Positions 7,836-15,745 of a stretch of 23,565 bases of DNA are shown piece by piece; within the stretch, counting starts at the first letter, position 1; the number at the start of each line of letters is the position of its first letter. A program made the position numbers and the translations under genes. The stretch covers positions 1 through 23,565 of the forward strand of contig USCI01000036.1 of the NCBI GenBank assembly GCA_900553255.1, in the 5' to 3' direction. The notes beneath the pieces are model-generated. The model was not told where the DNA came from and searched no databases. It saw nothing but the letters and a program-made list of their open reading frames with translations. The stretch is from an uncultured Oscillospiraceae bacterium (GTDB lineage Bacteria > Bacillota > Clostridia > Oscillospirales > Acutalibacteraceae).

Positions 7836-9119
7836 TTAGTCGTCGATTTTGGCGTTCTCCTTGACAAGCTCCATTGCTTTGCCCACCGCCAGATCACGGG
7901 CGAGATCCTTTTCCGGGATCGCAGCCTTGACCTGATCGACTTCCATCTTATACTGTTCGGCGTACTTCTTGTACTCCGCCTCCAGCTCTTCCTCGGTCGC
8001 GGAAAGGTTTTCCTCCTTGACAATCTGCTCGAGCGCCAGGCGGATCTTAACCTGCTTTTCCGCCTGCTCACGGAAGCCCTTGCGGAAGGCATCCATATCC
8101 ATGCCGGTATACTGCAGATAGGTCTGCAGATTCAGGCCCTGCCCCTGCAGACGATAATCGAACTCGCGCACGCTTTCGTTGACGCGGTTTTCGAACATCG
8201 CCTCCGGGATATCCGCCTTGAGCGCGTCGGCCAGCTGATCGAGCAGCTGGGTCTCGAACGCATCCTCAGCCGCATGCTCACGCTGATGCTCGAGCTTGGC
8301 CTTCAGGTCGGCCTTCAGCTCGTCGAGGGTGTCAAACTCGCTGGCGTCCTTGGCCAGATCATCGTTGAGCTCCGGCAGCTCCTTTTCCTTGATCTCGTGC
8401 AGCTTGCACTTGAAGGTAGCGGGCTTGCCGGCCAGGTTCTCGGCGTGATAATCCTCCGGGAAGGTAACCTCCACATCGAACTCCTCGCCGGCCGACTTGC
8501 CTTCCATCTGCTCCTCGAAGCCCGGGATGAACTGATGGGAACCGAGGGTCAGGGTATAATTCTCCGCCTTGCCGCCGTCAAACGCCTCGCCATCGACATA
8601 GCCGTCAAAATCAAAGGTAACGGTGTCCCCTTCTTTGGCAGCACGGCCCTCGACCGGCACCAGACGGCTGTTGCGCTCCTGCAGCTTGCCGAGCTCAGCG
8701 GCGACGTCCTCATCGGTCACCGGCTCAACCTTTTTGCTGGCCTTTAAGCCCTTGTATTTCTCCAAGGTCACTTCCGGCTTAACGGTAATGGTCGCCTTGA
8801 AATTCAGGCCTTCCGCGCCGACCGAAGTCACGTCGAAATCAATCTTGTCCTCGACATATTCATAACCGGAGGCCTCGATCGCCTCTTCAAGCGCCCGCGG
8901 ATACACATCGTTGACGGCATCCTCGTAGAACACGCCGGTGCCGTAGATCCTTTCGACCACGCGGCGGGGCGCCTTGCCCTTGCGGAAACCGGGGACATTC
9001 ATGCGCTTTATGTTCTTTTTGTAGGCGCGCTCAACAGCCTGCTCAAACGCCGGAGCCTCCACCTCGATTTCCAGTTCAACACGGTTGTTTTCCTTTTTAA
9101 CAGCGGTTTTCAGACTCAT
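7836..9119 (-). CDS. tig: Trigger factor, ribosome-associated chaperone and prolyl isomerase
   Basis: A 427-residue chaperone that binds the ribosome exit tunnel and shields nascent chains. The N-terminal domain contains the ribosome-docking signature GFRKGKAPR. The central FKBP-type prolyl isomerase domain starts at GDTVTFDFDGYVDG and includes FIPGFEEQMEG. The long charged C-terminal region forms the cradle. The ATG at 9119 has GGGAGGAAG about 7 bases upstream and starts the protein at MSLKTAVKKE, as expected; the longer open frame upstream is leader. It heads the tig-clpP-clpX unit, a common order in Firmicutes. Confidence 0.96.
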   Translation of the reverse strand: MSLKTAVKKENNRVELEIEVEAPAFEQAVERAYKKNIKRMNVPGFRKGKAPRRVVERIYGTGVFYEDAVNDVYPRALEEAIEASGYEYVEDKIDFDVTSVGAEGLNFKATITVKPEVTLEKYKGLKASKKVEPVTDEDVAAELGKLQERNSRLVPVEGRAAKEGDTVTFDFDGYVDGEAFDGGKAENYTLTLGSHQFIPGFEEQMEGKSAGEEFDVEVTFPEDYHAENLAGKPATFKCKLHEIKEKELPELNDDLAKDASEFDTLDELKADLKAKLEHQREHAAEDAFETQLLDQLADALKADIPEAMFENRVNESVREFDYRLQGQGLNLQTYLQYTGMDMDAFRKGFREQAEKQVKIRLALEQIVKEENLSATEEELEAEYKKYAEQYKMEVDQVKAAIPEKDLARDLAVGKAMELVKENAKIDD

Positions 9120-9244
9120 GTTTGACTTCCTCCCATACTTTATGCGCGGGCAGCGCCCGGCCTGTAGATAAAGGGTTATGATACAACCACCCGCCGCCGG
9201 CAAGCACCGGCTGAACAGATATGTCCCATCATGCAGTACGCATT

Positions 9245-9253
9245 AGTATAGCA
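9245..9253 (-). promoter_or_regulatory. Extended -10 promoter for tig
   Basis: The minus strand reads TGCTATACT, an extended -10 element. No good -35 hexamer is seen at 16-18 bases. A start near 9238 would give a leader of about 120 bases with two small GC hairpins (arms at 9147-9159 and 9197-9212). Confidence 0.55.
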
Positions 9254-9305
9254 TATCCTAATCAGGAACGCCAGAGCTTTTTCAAAAAATCTCCGAAATT
9301 TATCG

Positions 9306-10025
9306 TTATTCCTCTGTCTCCGGCGTATCATACGGCACATGAAGCGGGGTAAACCCCAGCGCATCGGCAGAAATCAGCTTAAGCGACAGTCCCCCATAAT
9401 CCCCGCAGACGGCACGTCGGATGCCGGGACCGTGCACATGGCCGTAATAGCAGCGGCGTATCCCATTGCGCCGGAGCACCTCAAGGATCTCGCTGCATTC
9501 CTGCCCGGCAAACACCGGCGGATAGTGGAGAAAAACAACCGGCGGAAGCCCGGCGGCACGGGCCGCATCGATCGACGCCTGCAGCCGTCCGGCCTCCCGC
9601 ATGACAATCTTTTTGTCCGCATCCTCTTCCGCATCAAAGAACCAGCCGCGGGTGCCGCATACGGCAACGCAGCCATCCACGGCGGCGGCATCGTTGTGGA
9701 CGATCCGCAGGCTGTCCCAGCGGTTTGCCGCAAAAAAGGCATCCATCTTTTTCCGGGTGGTCCACCAATAGTCGTGGTTGCCCTTGAGAATCAGTTTTTT
9801 TCCCGGCAAAGCATGCAGGAAGGCAAAGTCCGCAGCTGCCTGCTCGAGCGACATTCCCCAGGAAATATCACCGGCGATCACCACCGTGTCCTCCGGCGCC
9901 ACCAGTGCACGCCAGTTCTGCTCGAGCCGCGGCACATAATCCTTCCAGCCCCGGAAAACATCCATCGGCTTATCGGTACCGAAAGAAAGGTGTGTATCCG
10001 CAATCGCAAACAAGGCCACCGGCAT
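9306..10025 (-). CDS. Calcineurin-like metallophosphoesterase
   Basis: A protein of about 239 residues with the full set of metallophosphoesterase motifs: ADTHLSF (D-x-H), AGDISWG, KGNHDYWW, FLHYPP and YGHVHGP. These bind two metal ions and cleave phosphomono- or diesters. The substrate cannot be inferred; the family includes nucleases, cyclic nucleotide phosphodiesterases and phosphatases. It has no signal peptide or membrane segment, so it is probably cytoplasmic. The ATG at 10025 has GGAG only 1 base upstream, whereas the in-frame GTG at 10019 sits 7 bases from AGGAG, so the true start may be two codons later. It is divergent from the DUF1540 gene and upstream of tig, with no clear terminator between. 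Confidence 0.85.
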   Translation of the reverse strand: MPVALFAIADTHLSFGTDKPMDVFRGWKDYVPRLEQNWRALVAPEDTVVIAGDISWGMSLEQAAADFAFLHALPGKKLILKGNHDYWWTTRKKMDAFFAANRWDSLRIVHNDAAAVDGCVAVCGTRGWFFDAEEDADKKIVMREAGRLQASIDAARAAGLPPVVFLHYPPVFAGQECSEILEVLRRNGIRRCYYGHVHGPGIRRAVCGDYGGLSLKLISADALGFTPLHVPYDTPETEE

Positions 10026-10123
10026 TCTCCTCTCGTAATCCGCCTTTGCGCGTATGCCGGATGCCGCCGGTGCACATACTAACCGCGGCTGGCCCGCAAA
10101 CAACCAAAAAGGAGGCGAAACAC

Positions 10124-10306
10124 ATGGCAGAGAAGGACAGCGTTTACCGCAGCTCAAATCCCGCCGTGCACTGTGACGTGCGCAACTGTGTGTATCACGA
10201 CGGCGACGAAACCTGCAGCGCCAATCGCATCACCATCGGCCCCACCTACGCGGTAGGCAGCGCCGATACCGCCTGTTCCACCTTCAAGCAGAAAAACATC
10301 AATTAG
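10124..10306 (+). CDS. Small DUF1540 cysteine protein
   Basis: A 60-residue protein with four cysteines (17, 22, 31 and 51) in a pattern typical of the DUF1540 family, widespread in Clostridia and of unknown function. The cysteines suggest a small metal-binding fold, which is inference. AAAAAGGAGG lies 8 bases before the ATG at 10124, a strong ribosome binding site suggesting high expression. It is a single plus-strand gene between minus-strand genes, closed by an inverted repeat shared with thrC. The open frame extends upstream, but the ribosome binding site fixes the start. Confidence 0.8.
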   Translation: MAEKDSVYRSSNPAVHCDVRNCVYHDGDETCSANRITIGPTYAVGSADTACSTFKQKNIN

Positions 10307-10310
10307 CACG

Positions 10311-10353
10311 CAAACGCGCCTGGACCGGTCACAGCCGACTCCCGGCGCGTTTG
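10311..10353. terminator. Stem-loop between convergent DUF1540 and thrC genes
   Basis: CAAACGCGCC at 10311-10320 pairs perfectly with GGCGCGTTTG at 10344-10353, with a 23-base loop. It lies 4 bases after the DUF1540 stop and about 20 bases after the thrC stop on the other strand. The T-runs are short on both sides, so it is a likely but not textbook bidirectional terminator. Confidence 0.55.
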
Positions 10354-10373
10354 GCATTTCCGGCAAAACCGCC

Positions 10374-11882
10374 TCAGTCGTCCAGATGCAGCAGCCGCAC
10401 CATCGCCTGTTCCATATCCTCGCGGCCGCAGACCTCGGTAAAGCGGGGCTGACGTCCTTTCAGTCCGGCCAGCGGCGCCGGCACCTCGCAGCCGGTCAGC
10501 CGGTGCAGCTGCTCAACCTTGTCAAATTCGTCGCCCGCCTGGCTGCCGCCGAGCGCTTCAAGCACGCTTGCCGAAAACTTGTACGGGTTTGCCGTCGATG
10601 CGATCACCGTCGGCGTCGTATCCCCGGTTTCGCGGCGGTACTGCTCATACACGTGCACACCAACCGCCGTATGGGTATCACACAGATAATGATGCTCCGC
10701 AAAGACCTCGGCGATGGTCGCCGCGGTCTGCGCATCGTCGCAGCAGCCGGCGTAAAACAGCCCGTCGAGCGCCGTCTTCAGCTCCGCCGGCACGGTGTAT
10801 TCACCCTTCTCCCTGAGCTGCCGCATCAGATCGCCGACCAGCCGGTCGTCCCGGCCGGACAGATGATACAGCAGCCGTTCGAGGTTCGAAGAGATCAGGA
10901 TATCCATCGACGGGGATGTGGTGGTGTAAAACTCACGGTTGCGGTTGTAGATACCGGTGCGGATAAAGTCGGTGAGCACCCGGTTGCGGTTGGACGCACA
11001 GATCAGCCGGCCGAGCGGCACCCCCATGCACTTGGCATAATAGGCGGCCAGAATGTTACCGAAATTGCCGGTCGGCACCACAACGTTGACCGGATCGCCC
11101 ATTTGGATTTTGCCCGCCTTCAGCAGATCGGCATAGGCGGATACATAGTAAACAATCTGCGGCACCAGCCGGCCCCAGTTGATCGAGTTCGCGCTCGAGA
11201 ACATTTTGCCGTGAGCCGCCAGCCGCGCGGCCGCAGCCGGATCGGTAAACAGCTTTTTCACACCGGTCTGCGCGTCGTCGAAATTCCCGCGGATCGCGCA
11301 CACTGCGACATTTTCGCCCTCCTGGGTGGTCATCTGCAGCTTCTGCATCGGGCTTACGCCGTCCTGCGGATAAAATACCAGGATCTGCGTATGCGGAGCG
11401 TCCCGGAACCCCTCGAGCGCCGCCTTGCCGGTATCGCCGGAGGTGGCTACCAGGATCACAATATCCCGTCCGCCGGAAGCCTTGGCGGCCGATACCCGCA
11501 TCAGGTGCGGCAGAATCTGCAGCGCCATATCCTTGAACGCGCAGGTCGGCCCATGCCACAGCTCCAGAATATGCACACCCTCCCGGAGCTCGTGCAGCGG
11601 CGCAATCGCCTCGCTGCGGAAGCGGTCGGTGGTGTAAGCGCGCGCTGCGCAGTCAGCCACCTCTTCCGGGGTAAAATCACCCAAAAACAGCGAAAGCACG
11701 CGCTGCGCACGCTGCGCATACGGCAGTGCGGCCAGCGCCTGGATCTCTTCCGCCGAAAGTCGCGGGAGGTTCTGCGGCACAAACAGGCCGCCTTCCTCCG
11801 AAAGGCCGCGGACAATCGCCTGTGCCGCCGTCACCTGTACGGCGCTGTCACGGGTGCTGTTATACTGCATCGGCTTTTCCAT
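10374..11882 (-). CDS. thrC: Threonine synthase
   Basis: PLP enzyme that converts O-phosphohomoserine to threonine. The protein is about 502 residues, the size of the longer (yeast/E. coli-type) class. The N-terminal STRD motif, the PLP lysine in PTCAFKDMALQ, VATSGDTGKAA and the NSINWGR stretch are all present. The start is uncertain. The ATG at 11882 has AAAGGA 12 bases upstream; ATG 11870 and TTG 11888 are also plausible. The frame stays open through the leader to 12041, which I take as chance in GC-rich DNA. The gene has its own promoter overlapping the end of the dipeptidase gene. Confidence 0.93.
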   Translation of the reverse strand: MEKPMQYNSTRDSAVQVTAAQAIVRGLSEEGGLFVPQNLPRLSAEEIQALAALPYAQRAQRVLSLFLGDFTPEEVADCAARAYTTDRFRSEAIAPLHELREGVHILELWHGPTCAFKDMALQILPHLMRVSAAKASGGRDIVILVATSGDTGKAALEGFRDAPHTQILVFYPQDGVSPMQKLQMTTQEGENVAVCAIRGNFDDAQTGVKKLFTDPAAAARLAAHGKMFSSANSINWGRLVPQIVYYVSAYADLLKAGKIQMGDPVNVVVPTGNFGNILAAYYAKCMGVPLGRLICASNRNRVLTDFIRTGIYNRNREFYTTTSPSMDILISSNLERLLYHLSGRDDRLVGDLMRQLREKGEYTVPAELKTALDGLFYAGCCDDAQTAATIAEVFAEHHYLCDTHTAVGVHVYEQYRRETGDTTPTVIASTANPYKFSASVLEALGGSQAGDEFDKVEQLHRLTGCEVPAPLAGLKGRQPRFTEVCGREDMEQAMVRLLHLDD

Positions 11883-11942
11883 TCTCAAGACCATTCCTTT
11901 CTCGGTGGACGGCTTTGCCCCGCGAAGCCAAATCACGGCGCT

Positions 11943-12055
11943 CCGGGACATACCCGGTGCCGTTCCTCGCGTTTCCCGTCCCGGCATCCCCTTTTTGCGC
12001 CTTCGCATCTCCGGGATCAGTCGCCGATCCCGTCCGCACATCTCACAGCGGGATC
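11943..12055 (-). promoter_or_regulatory. Structured leader of thrC with competing stems
   Basis: On the transcribed strand the leader contains GATCCCG (12055-12049), its complement CGGGATC (12032-12026), then GATCCCG again (12018-12012), so the middle block can pair with either neighbour. Further on, CCGGGAC (11984-11978) can pair with GTCCCGG (11949-11943), competing with a local CCGGG/CCCGG hairpin at 11957-11943. Alternative pairings like these suit an attenuator, but no T-run or known riboswitch or T-box motif was recognised. Confidence 0.35.
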
Positions 12056-12066
12056 ACACTGTTTTT

Positions 12067-12096
12067 ATATTACCGCATTGCCCCGCCCTTTGTCAA
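12067..12096 (-). promoter_or_regulatory. Probable thrC promoter
   Basis: On the minus strand TTGACA (12096-12091) is separated by 18 bases from TAATAT (12072-12067). The -35 is a perfect consensus; the -10 matches 4 of 6. It overlaps the last codons of the dipeptidase gene and would start RNA near 12060, leaving a leader of about 180 bases before thrC. Confidence 0.6.
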
Positions 12097-13011
12097 AGCG
12101 GAAGCAAAAAAATCGACGCAATTGCTGAAAAAAACACGGTCAAGCACATCCTGTGCAACATTTTGACGCGCCAGCGCCTCGTACAGCCGTTCCATTACCT
12201 CGATGCCGCCCCATCCGTCCGGCAGACTCGTCCCGTCAAGGTCACAGCCAAGCGCCACGGTGTGCTCGCCGCCGAGGGAAAGATAGTGGTCGAGATGCCG
12301 CGCGATGCCGTCAAACGTCTGCTCACCGAGCTGGTCGGCGCAAAAATTCAGCCCGACCAGCCCGCCGCGGTCACGGATCTCGGCAAACTGCCGGTCGGTG
12401 AGATTGCGCGGATGCGCGTGCACCGCCGCCGATACCGAGTGGGTCGCCAGGAAGGCGCCGTCGGTGCATTCCGCCACATCCCAGAAGCCCCGCTCGTTGA
12501 GATGGGAAACATCCGGCAGGATTCCCGCCCGCACCATACGGCACACCGCCGCCCGGCCAAAGGGGGTCAGCCCCTTTTCGCAGCCGGAAAGGCAGCCGTG
12601 CCCCAGCTCGTTGGAGCCATTCCATGTAATGGTTATCACCTTAACATCCAATTCCCGCAAATCGTCTATGTGCTCCAGCCGTCCCGCCAGTGCCGATCCG
12701 CCCTCCACCGTCAGGATTGCCGCACACCGTCCGCTCTGCAGCACCGGCACCAGCTCCTCACCGGTACGGATGATCTGCATACGGTCGGCGTACAGCGCCG
12801 CCTGGTCGTGTGCAAACAGCAGCATGTCCCGGCACTGCTCAAACGCCGCCTCTCCCCGCAGGGTGTCCGGCATCCATACCGCGAACGCCTGTCCCCACTG
12901 TGCATACCGTCCGCCGCGTTCCAGGTCGACCTGCAGACGGTTTCTGTCCAAATAGGCGTCGCTTTTGCAGCATTCGTACAGCGTATCGCAGTGCATGTCA
13001 AATAATCGCAA
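12070..13011 (-). CDS. Membrane dipeptidase family (M19) peptidase
   Basis: A 313-residue protein of the renal-dipeptidase family, zinc enzymes with a TIM-barrel fold that cleave dipeptides. Metal-site motifs are visible: the N-terminal His-x-Asp in DMHCDTL, glutamate in LTVEGG, and histidines in ITWNGSNELGHG and LPDVSHLNERG, plus ALGCDLDG near the C-terminus. There is no signal peptide, so it is probably cytoplasmic. The only nearby ATG (12996) would place the metal His at residue 2. A TTG at 13011 with GGGAG 5 bases upstream gives the usual family start LRLFDMHCDT, so I chose TTG. It lies 37 bases after yraN and is probably the last gene of the lepB operon. Confidence 0.85.
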   Translation of the reverse strand: MRLFDMHCDTLYECCKSDAYLDRNRLQVDLERGGRYAQWGQAFAVWMPDTLRGEAAFEQCRDMLLFAHDQAALYADRMQIIRTGEELVPVLQSGRCAAILTVEGGSALAGRLEHIDDLRELDVKVITITWNGSNELGHGCLSGCEKGLTPFGRAAVCRMVRAGILPDVSHLNERGFWDVAECTDGAFLATHSVSAAVHAHPRNLTDRQFAEIRDRGGLVGLNFCADQLGEQTFDGIARHLDHYLSLGGEHTVALGCDLDGTSLPDGWGGIEVMERLYEALARQNVAQDVLDRVFFSNCVDFFASALTKGGAMR

Positions 13012-13048
13012 CCGCTCTCCCTCACTTTCCCACGCAGACGGCGGATGC

Positions 13049-13435
13049 TCAGAACGCGCCGTGCAGGCCGTCCATCCCGTAGGCATTTTCCAGATGCCGG
13101 ATCTCCACGGCTGTCAGCGGGTCATCCGGGCTGGTCACCACCTCGATGACATCGAAGCGCGGCTGTCCTTCTTCCGGATGTCCCAAGAGGAAATAACCCG
13201 CGCTTTTGATGAGCTTTCGTTGCTTTTCCCGCGTCACTGCCTCGGCCGGCGCATAAATAGCGTCCGCGCGTCGCGTCTTCACTTCCACGAACACAATATA
13301 TGGACCGTCCCGGGCGATTATGTCGATTTCCCCGAACCGGCAGCGAAAGTTCGCGTCGGTGATTTCATAGCCCTTGTCCCGCAAAAAACGGGCGGCCAGC
13401 ACCTCGCCGGCCGCCCCTTTGGATACGCTTCCCAT
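13049..13435 (-). CDS. yraN: YraN/UPF0102 family nuclease-like protein
   Basis: A 128-residue protein with the UPF0102 signature. An early glutamate (Glu11) is followed by FGEIDIIA (Asp38) and VEVKTR (Glu51, Lys53), the E-D-ExK pattern of restriction-endonuclease-like folds. The family's biological role is not well settled; Holliday-junction-resolvase-like activity has been proposed. It sits 28 bases after rnhB, the usual neighbour in Firmicutes, which supports the call. Confidence 0.9.
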   Translation of the reverse strand: MGSVSKGAAGEVLAARFLRDKGYEITDANFRCRFGEIDIIARDGPYIVFVEVKTRRADAIYAPAEAVTREKQRKLIKSAGYFLLGHPEEGQPRFDVIEVVTSPDDPLTAVEIRHLENAYGMDGLHGAF

Positions 13436-13463
13436 AGCGGATGCCGCCCCTTCCGTCCGGCCG

Positions 13464-14096
13464 TCAGCCCTCGGCCTGTTCAGCCAGGAATTTTTTAAGA
13501 AAGCTCAAGCGGTGCTCCGGCGTCACGCCGTGCTCACGCAGCGCCGCATAATGCGCCTTGGTGCCGTAGCCCTTGTGCACGGCAAAGCCATATTCCGGAT
13601 AGCGCTTGTCCATCTCCCGCATCACCCGGTCCCGGCTCACCTTCGCCAGAATAGAAGCCGCTGCAATTGACGCTGACAAGCTATCTCCCTTAACAACCGC
13701 CCGCACCGGCACCGTGATCCCCGGCGGAATGCGGTTGCCGTCGATGAGCACCGCATCCGGCGCCGGCGACAGCGTCTCCACCGCGCGGCGCATGGCCAGA
13801 TAGGTCGCCTGCAGGATATTCAGCCGTTCAATCTCCTCCACCGAAGCGCTCGCCACCGCATATCCCGCCGCCCGCCGGGTGATCTCGTCAAACAGCTCTT
13901 CCCGCTTTGCCTCACTGAGCTTCTTGGAATCATTGATGCCCTCAATCGGGTCGGCAGGATCCAGAATCACCGCCGCCGCATATACCGGTCCGGCCAGCGG
14001 TCCCCGGCCGGCCTCGTCCACCCCGCATAAAAGCGGATATCCCCCGCTGCGGATTGCCGCATCAAAGGCGTAATTGTCGGCTGTGTTCATCGCCAT
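13464..14096 (-). CDS. rnhB: Ribonuclease HII
   Basis: Removes RNA from RNA-DNA hybrids and single ribonucleotides from genomic DNA. The protein is 210 residues. The signature CGVDEAGRGPLAGPV gives the first two acidic metal ligands (Asp27, Glu28). The third is in VLIDGN, and the SASIAAASILAKVSRD stretch precedes the last. The ATG at 14096 has AAAGGAG 4 bases upstream; an in-frame ATG at 14090 gives better spacing and may be the true start. It follows lepB1 by 96 bases with no clear terminator. Confidence 0.95.
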   Translation of the reverse strand: MAMNTADNYAFDAAIRSGGYPLLCGVDEAGRGPLAGPVYAAAVILDPADPIEGINDSKKLSEAKREELFDEITRRAAGYAVASASVEEIERLNILQATYLAMRRAVETLSPAPDAVLIDGNRIPPGITVPVRAVVKGDSLSASIAAASILAKVSRDRVMREMDKRYPEYGFAVHKGYGTKAHYAALREHGVTPEHRLSFLKKFLAEQAEG

Positions 14097-14192
14097 GCCG
14101 CTCCTTTCCGTGTATCGGGCAAAGCCGCCCCGTCAGCCGGAGACGTCCACACCTGTATCCCGCAAGGTGCCTGCCGTCCCGTATATCGTCGG

Positions 14193-14810
14193 CTACAGCA
14201 GCCCGAAATCCTCCCACGGCCAAAGCCGCAGCACCGCCTTGCCCATGATGTCCTTTTCATCGATCAGGCCGACCCGGCTGTCGCGGGAATCCATCGAATT
14301 GTTACGGTGATCGCCCATCACAAAGTAGGCCCCGTCCGGCACCGTCACGCTGCCATCGGTATATACCGCACCAAGCGCGTATTCGTCTATGTACACATAC
14401 GGCTCGTCGAGCACCTTGCCGTTGACGCTCACCTGCTGGCTCTCGGCGTCAAACGATATGGTATCCCCCGGCACGCCGATCACCCGCTTGATGATCGGTT
14501 CCTCGTTGCCCCGGCTGATCACCACAATATCCCCGGCCTTCGGGGAATAAAACAACTCCCACAGGATCACCCGGTCGTTGTGATGAAGCGTCTGGATCAT
14601 CGAACTGCCGTCCACCCCCATAATCCGGAACACAAAGGCGAATACCAGCACCACACAGATCAGCGATGCCGCCGCCATTTCCACCCAGTCATACAGGCTC
14701 TCCAGACCGGAAGCCGGCTGCTTCTGCGTTTGTGCGGCATCTGCCCCTTCAGCATCATCCGCTACAGCAAGGCTATCCTGCTCCTCCTGTTGACGTTCTT
14801 CCTCGATCAT
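14193..14810 (-). CDS. lepB: Signal peptidase I (copy 1)
   Basis: Membrane-bound serine protease that removes signal peptides from secreted proteins. The protein is 205 residues: an acidic, Glu/Gln-rich cytoplasmic tail (1-37), one transmembrane segment (about 43-63), then the extracellular catalytic domain. The nucleophile is Ser70 in GVDGSSM and the general base Lys108 in IIKRVIGVPGD. VMGDHRNNSMDSR is the conserved box. The start codon overlaps the rbgA stop (ATGA), so translation is coupled. A paralogue lies on the other side of rbgA. Confidence 0.94.
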   Translation of the reverse strand: MIEEERQQEEQDSLAVADDAEGADAAQTQKQPASGLESLYDWVEMAAASLICVVLVFAFVFRIMGVDGSSMIQTLHHNDRVILWELFYSPKAGDIVVISRGNEEPIIKRVIGVPGDTISFDAESQQVSVNGKVLDEPYVYIDEYALGAVYTDGSVTVPDGAYFVMGDHRNNSMDSRDSRVGLIDEKDIMGKAVLRLWPWEDFGLL

Positions 14811-15697
14811 GACCTCATATCCTTTCCCGGCTCCTCCGGCATTTCCAGCGTCAGACGCCCTAATTTTCCTCCCCGGTATTCGTCGAGCAGCATGATCGCC
14901 GCGCGCCCGGTGTCGATTTCCCCGCCGGACACCACCATCCCGCGCCTGCGGCCGATGCTCTCCAGCAGGGTATAGCCGTCCTCCGGCAGTTCGCCGGCGA
15001 GCTTGTAGCGCTCAGCCAGCCGGCCGGCATATTCCCGGCGCAGCAGCCCTGCAAGCCCGGCCGCCAGCTCCTCCGGATCCAGAATTTCATCCCGGATCGC
15101 GCCGGTGTAGGCGAGCAGCATCGCCGCCTGCTGGTCCTCAAACTTCGGCCAGAGCACGCCGGGCGTATCCAGCAGCTGCACGCCGCCGTCGGTGACAAAC
15201 CATTGATTGCTGCGGGTAACCCCGGGACGATCCTCCACCTTCGCGCGCCCACCTTTGGCCAGCCGGTTGATAAACGAGGATTTCCCGACGTTCGGGATTC
15301 CCACCACCATCACCCGGATGGGGTGATTTTTCATGCCTTTCGCCTGCCATGCGGCAATTTTATCCTGCAGCACGCCGCGCAGCAGCGGCACAAACCCGCC
15401 GACGCCTTTTCCGGTTTTGCAGTCCACCGCAATGGCCGGTGTACCCTGCTCTTCAAGCGTGGCGAGCCAGCGGCGCGTCGCCGCCTCGTCGGCCATATCC
15501 GCCTTGGTCATCACTACAACGCGCGGCTTTCCCTCCACCAGAGCGGCAAGCTCCGGGTTGCGGCTGGCCGCCGGAATCCGGGCATCCACAATCTCCGCCA
15601 CCGCGTCCACCAGACGGAGCTGTTCCTTGATCTGGCGGCGGGTCTTGGCCATATGGCCGGGAAACCATTGTATGGTTTTAGTCTGTTCCACACCCAT
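14807..15697 (-). CDS. rbgA: Ribosome biogenesis GTPase RbgA (YlqF)
   Basis: A 296-residue circularly permuted GTPase needed for a late step in 50S maturation. The motif order is permuted as expected: TKAD (G4, about 64-67) comes before GIPNVGKSS (G1, about 133-141) and DTPG (G3, about 177-180). The N-terminal IQWFPGHMAKTRR is the family signature, and the C-terminal helical domain binds rRNA. The ATG at 15697 has AGAGGAAAGG about 12 bases upstream. It sits between two signal peptidase genes and overlaps the second by 4 bases. Confidence 0.95.
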   Translation of the reverse strand: MGVEQTKTIQWFPGHMAKTRRQIKEQLRLVDAVAEIVDARIPAASRNPELAALVEGKPRVVVMTKADMADEAATRRWLATLEEQGTPAIAVDCKTGKGVGGFVPLLRGVLQDKIAAWQAKGMKNHPIRVMVVGIPNVGKSSFINRLAKGGRAKVEDRPGVTRSNQWFVTDGGVQLLDTPGVLWPKFEDQQAAMLLAYTGAIRDEILDPEELAAGLAGLLRREYAGRLAERYKLAGELPEDGYTLLESIGRRRGMVVSGGEIDTGRAAIMLLDEYRGGKLGRLTLEMPEEPGKDMRS

Positions 15698-15745
15698 TTG
15701 TCGTCCAAACCTTTCCTCTCGATACGCGGCAGGTTCCTCCGCGGA

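Noticed and set aside
11883..12041. N-terminal extension of ThrC in the open frame up to 12041
   Set aside because: In frame, but it lacks a ribosome binding site and similarity to threonine synthase N-termini; the family start is at about 11870-11882.
11883..12060. T-box riboswitch upstream of thrC
   Set aside because: I looked for the conserved GGTGGxACC-type T-box sequence and did not find it; the stems present do not match the T-box layout.
10386..12128. 580-codon plus-strand open frame opposite thrC
   Set aside because: Antisense shadow of thrC; no recognisable domain and no ribosome binding site that I can see.
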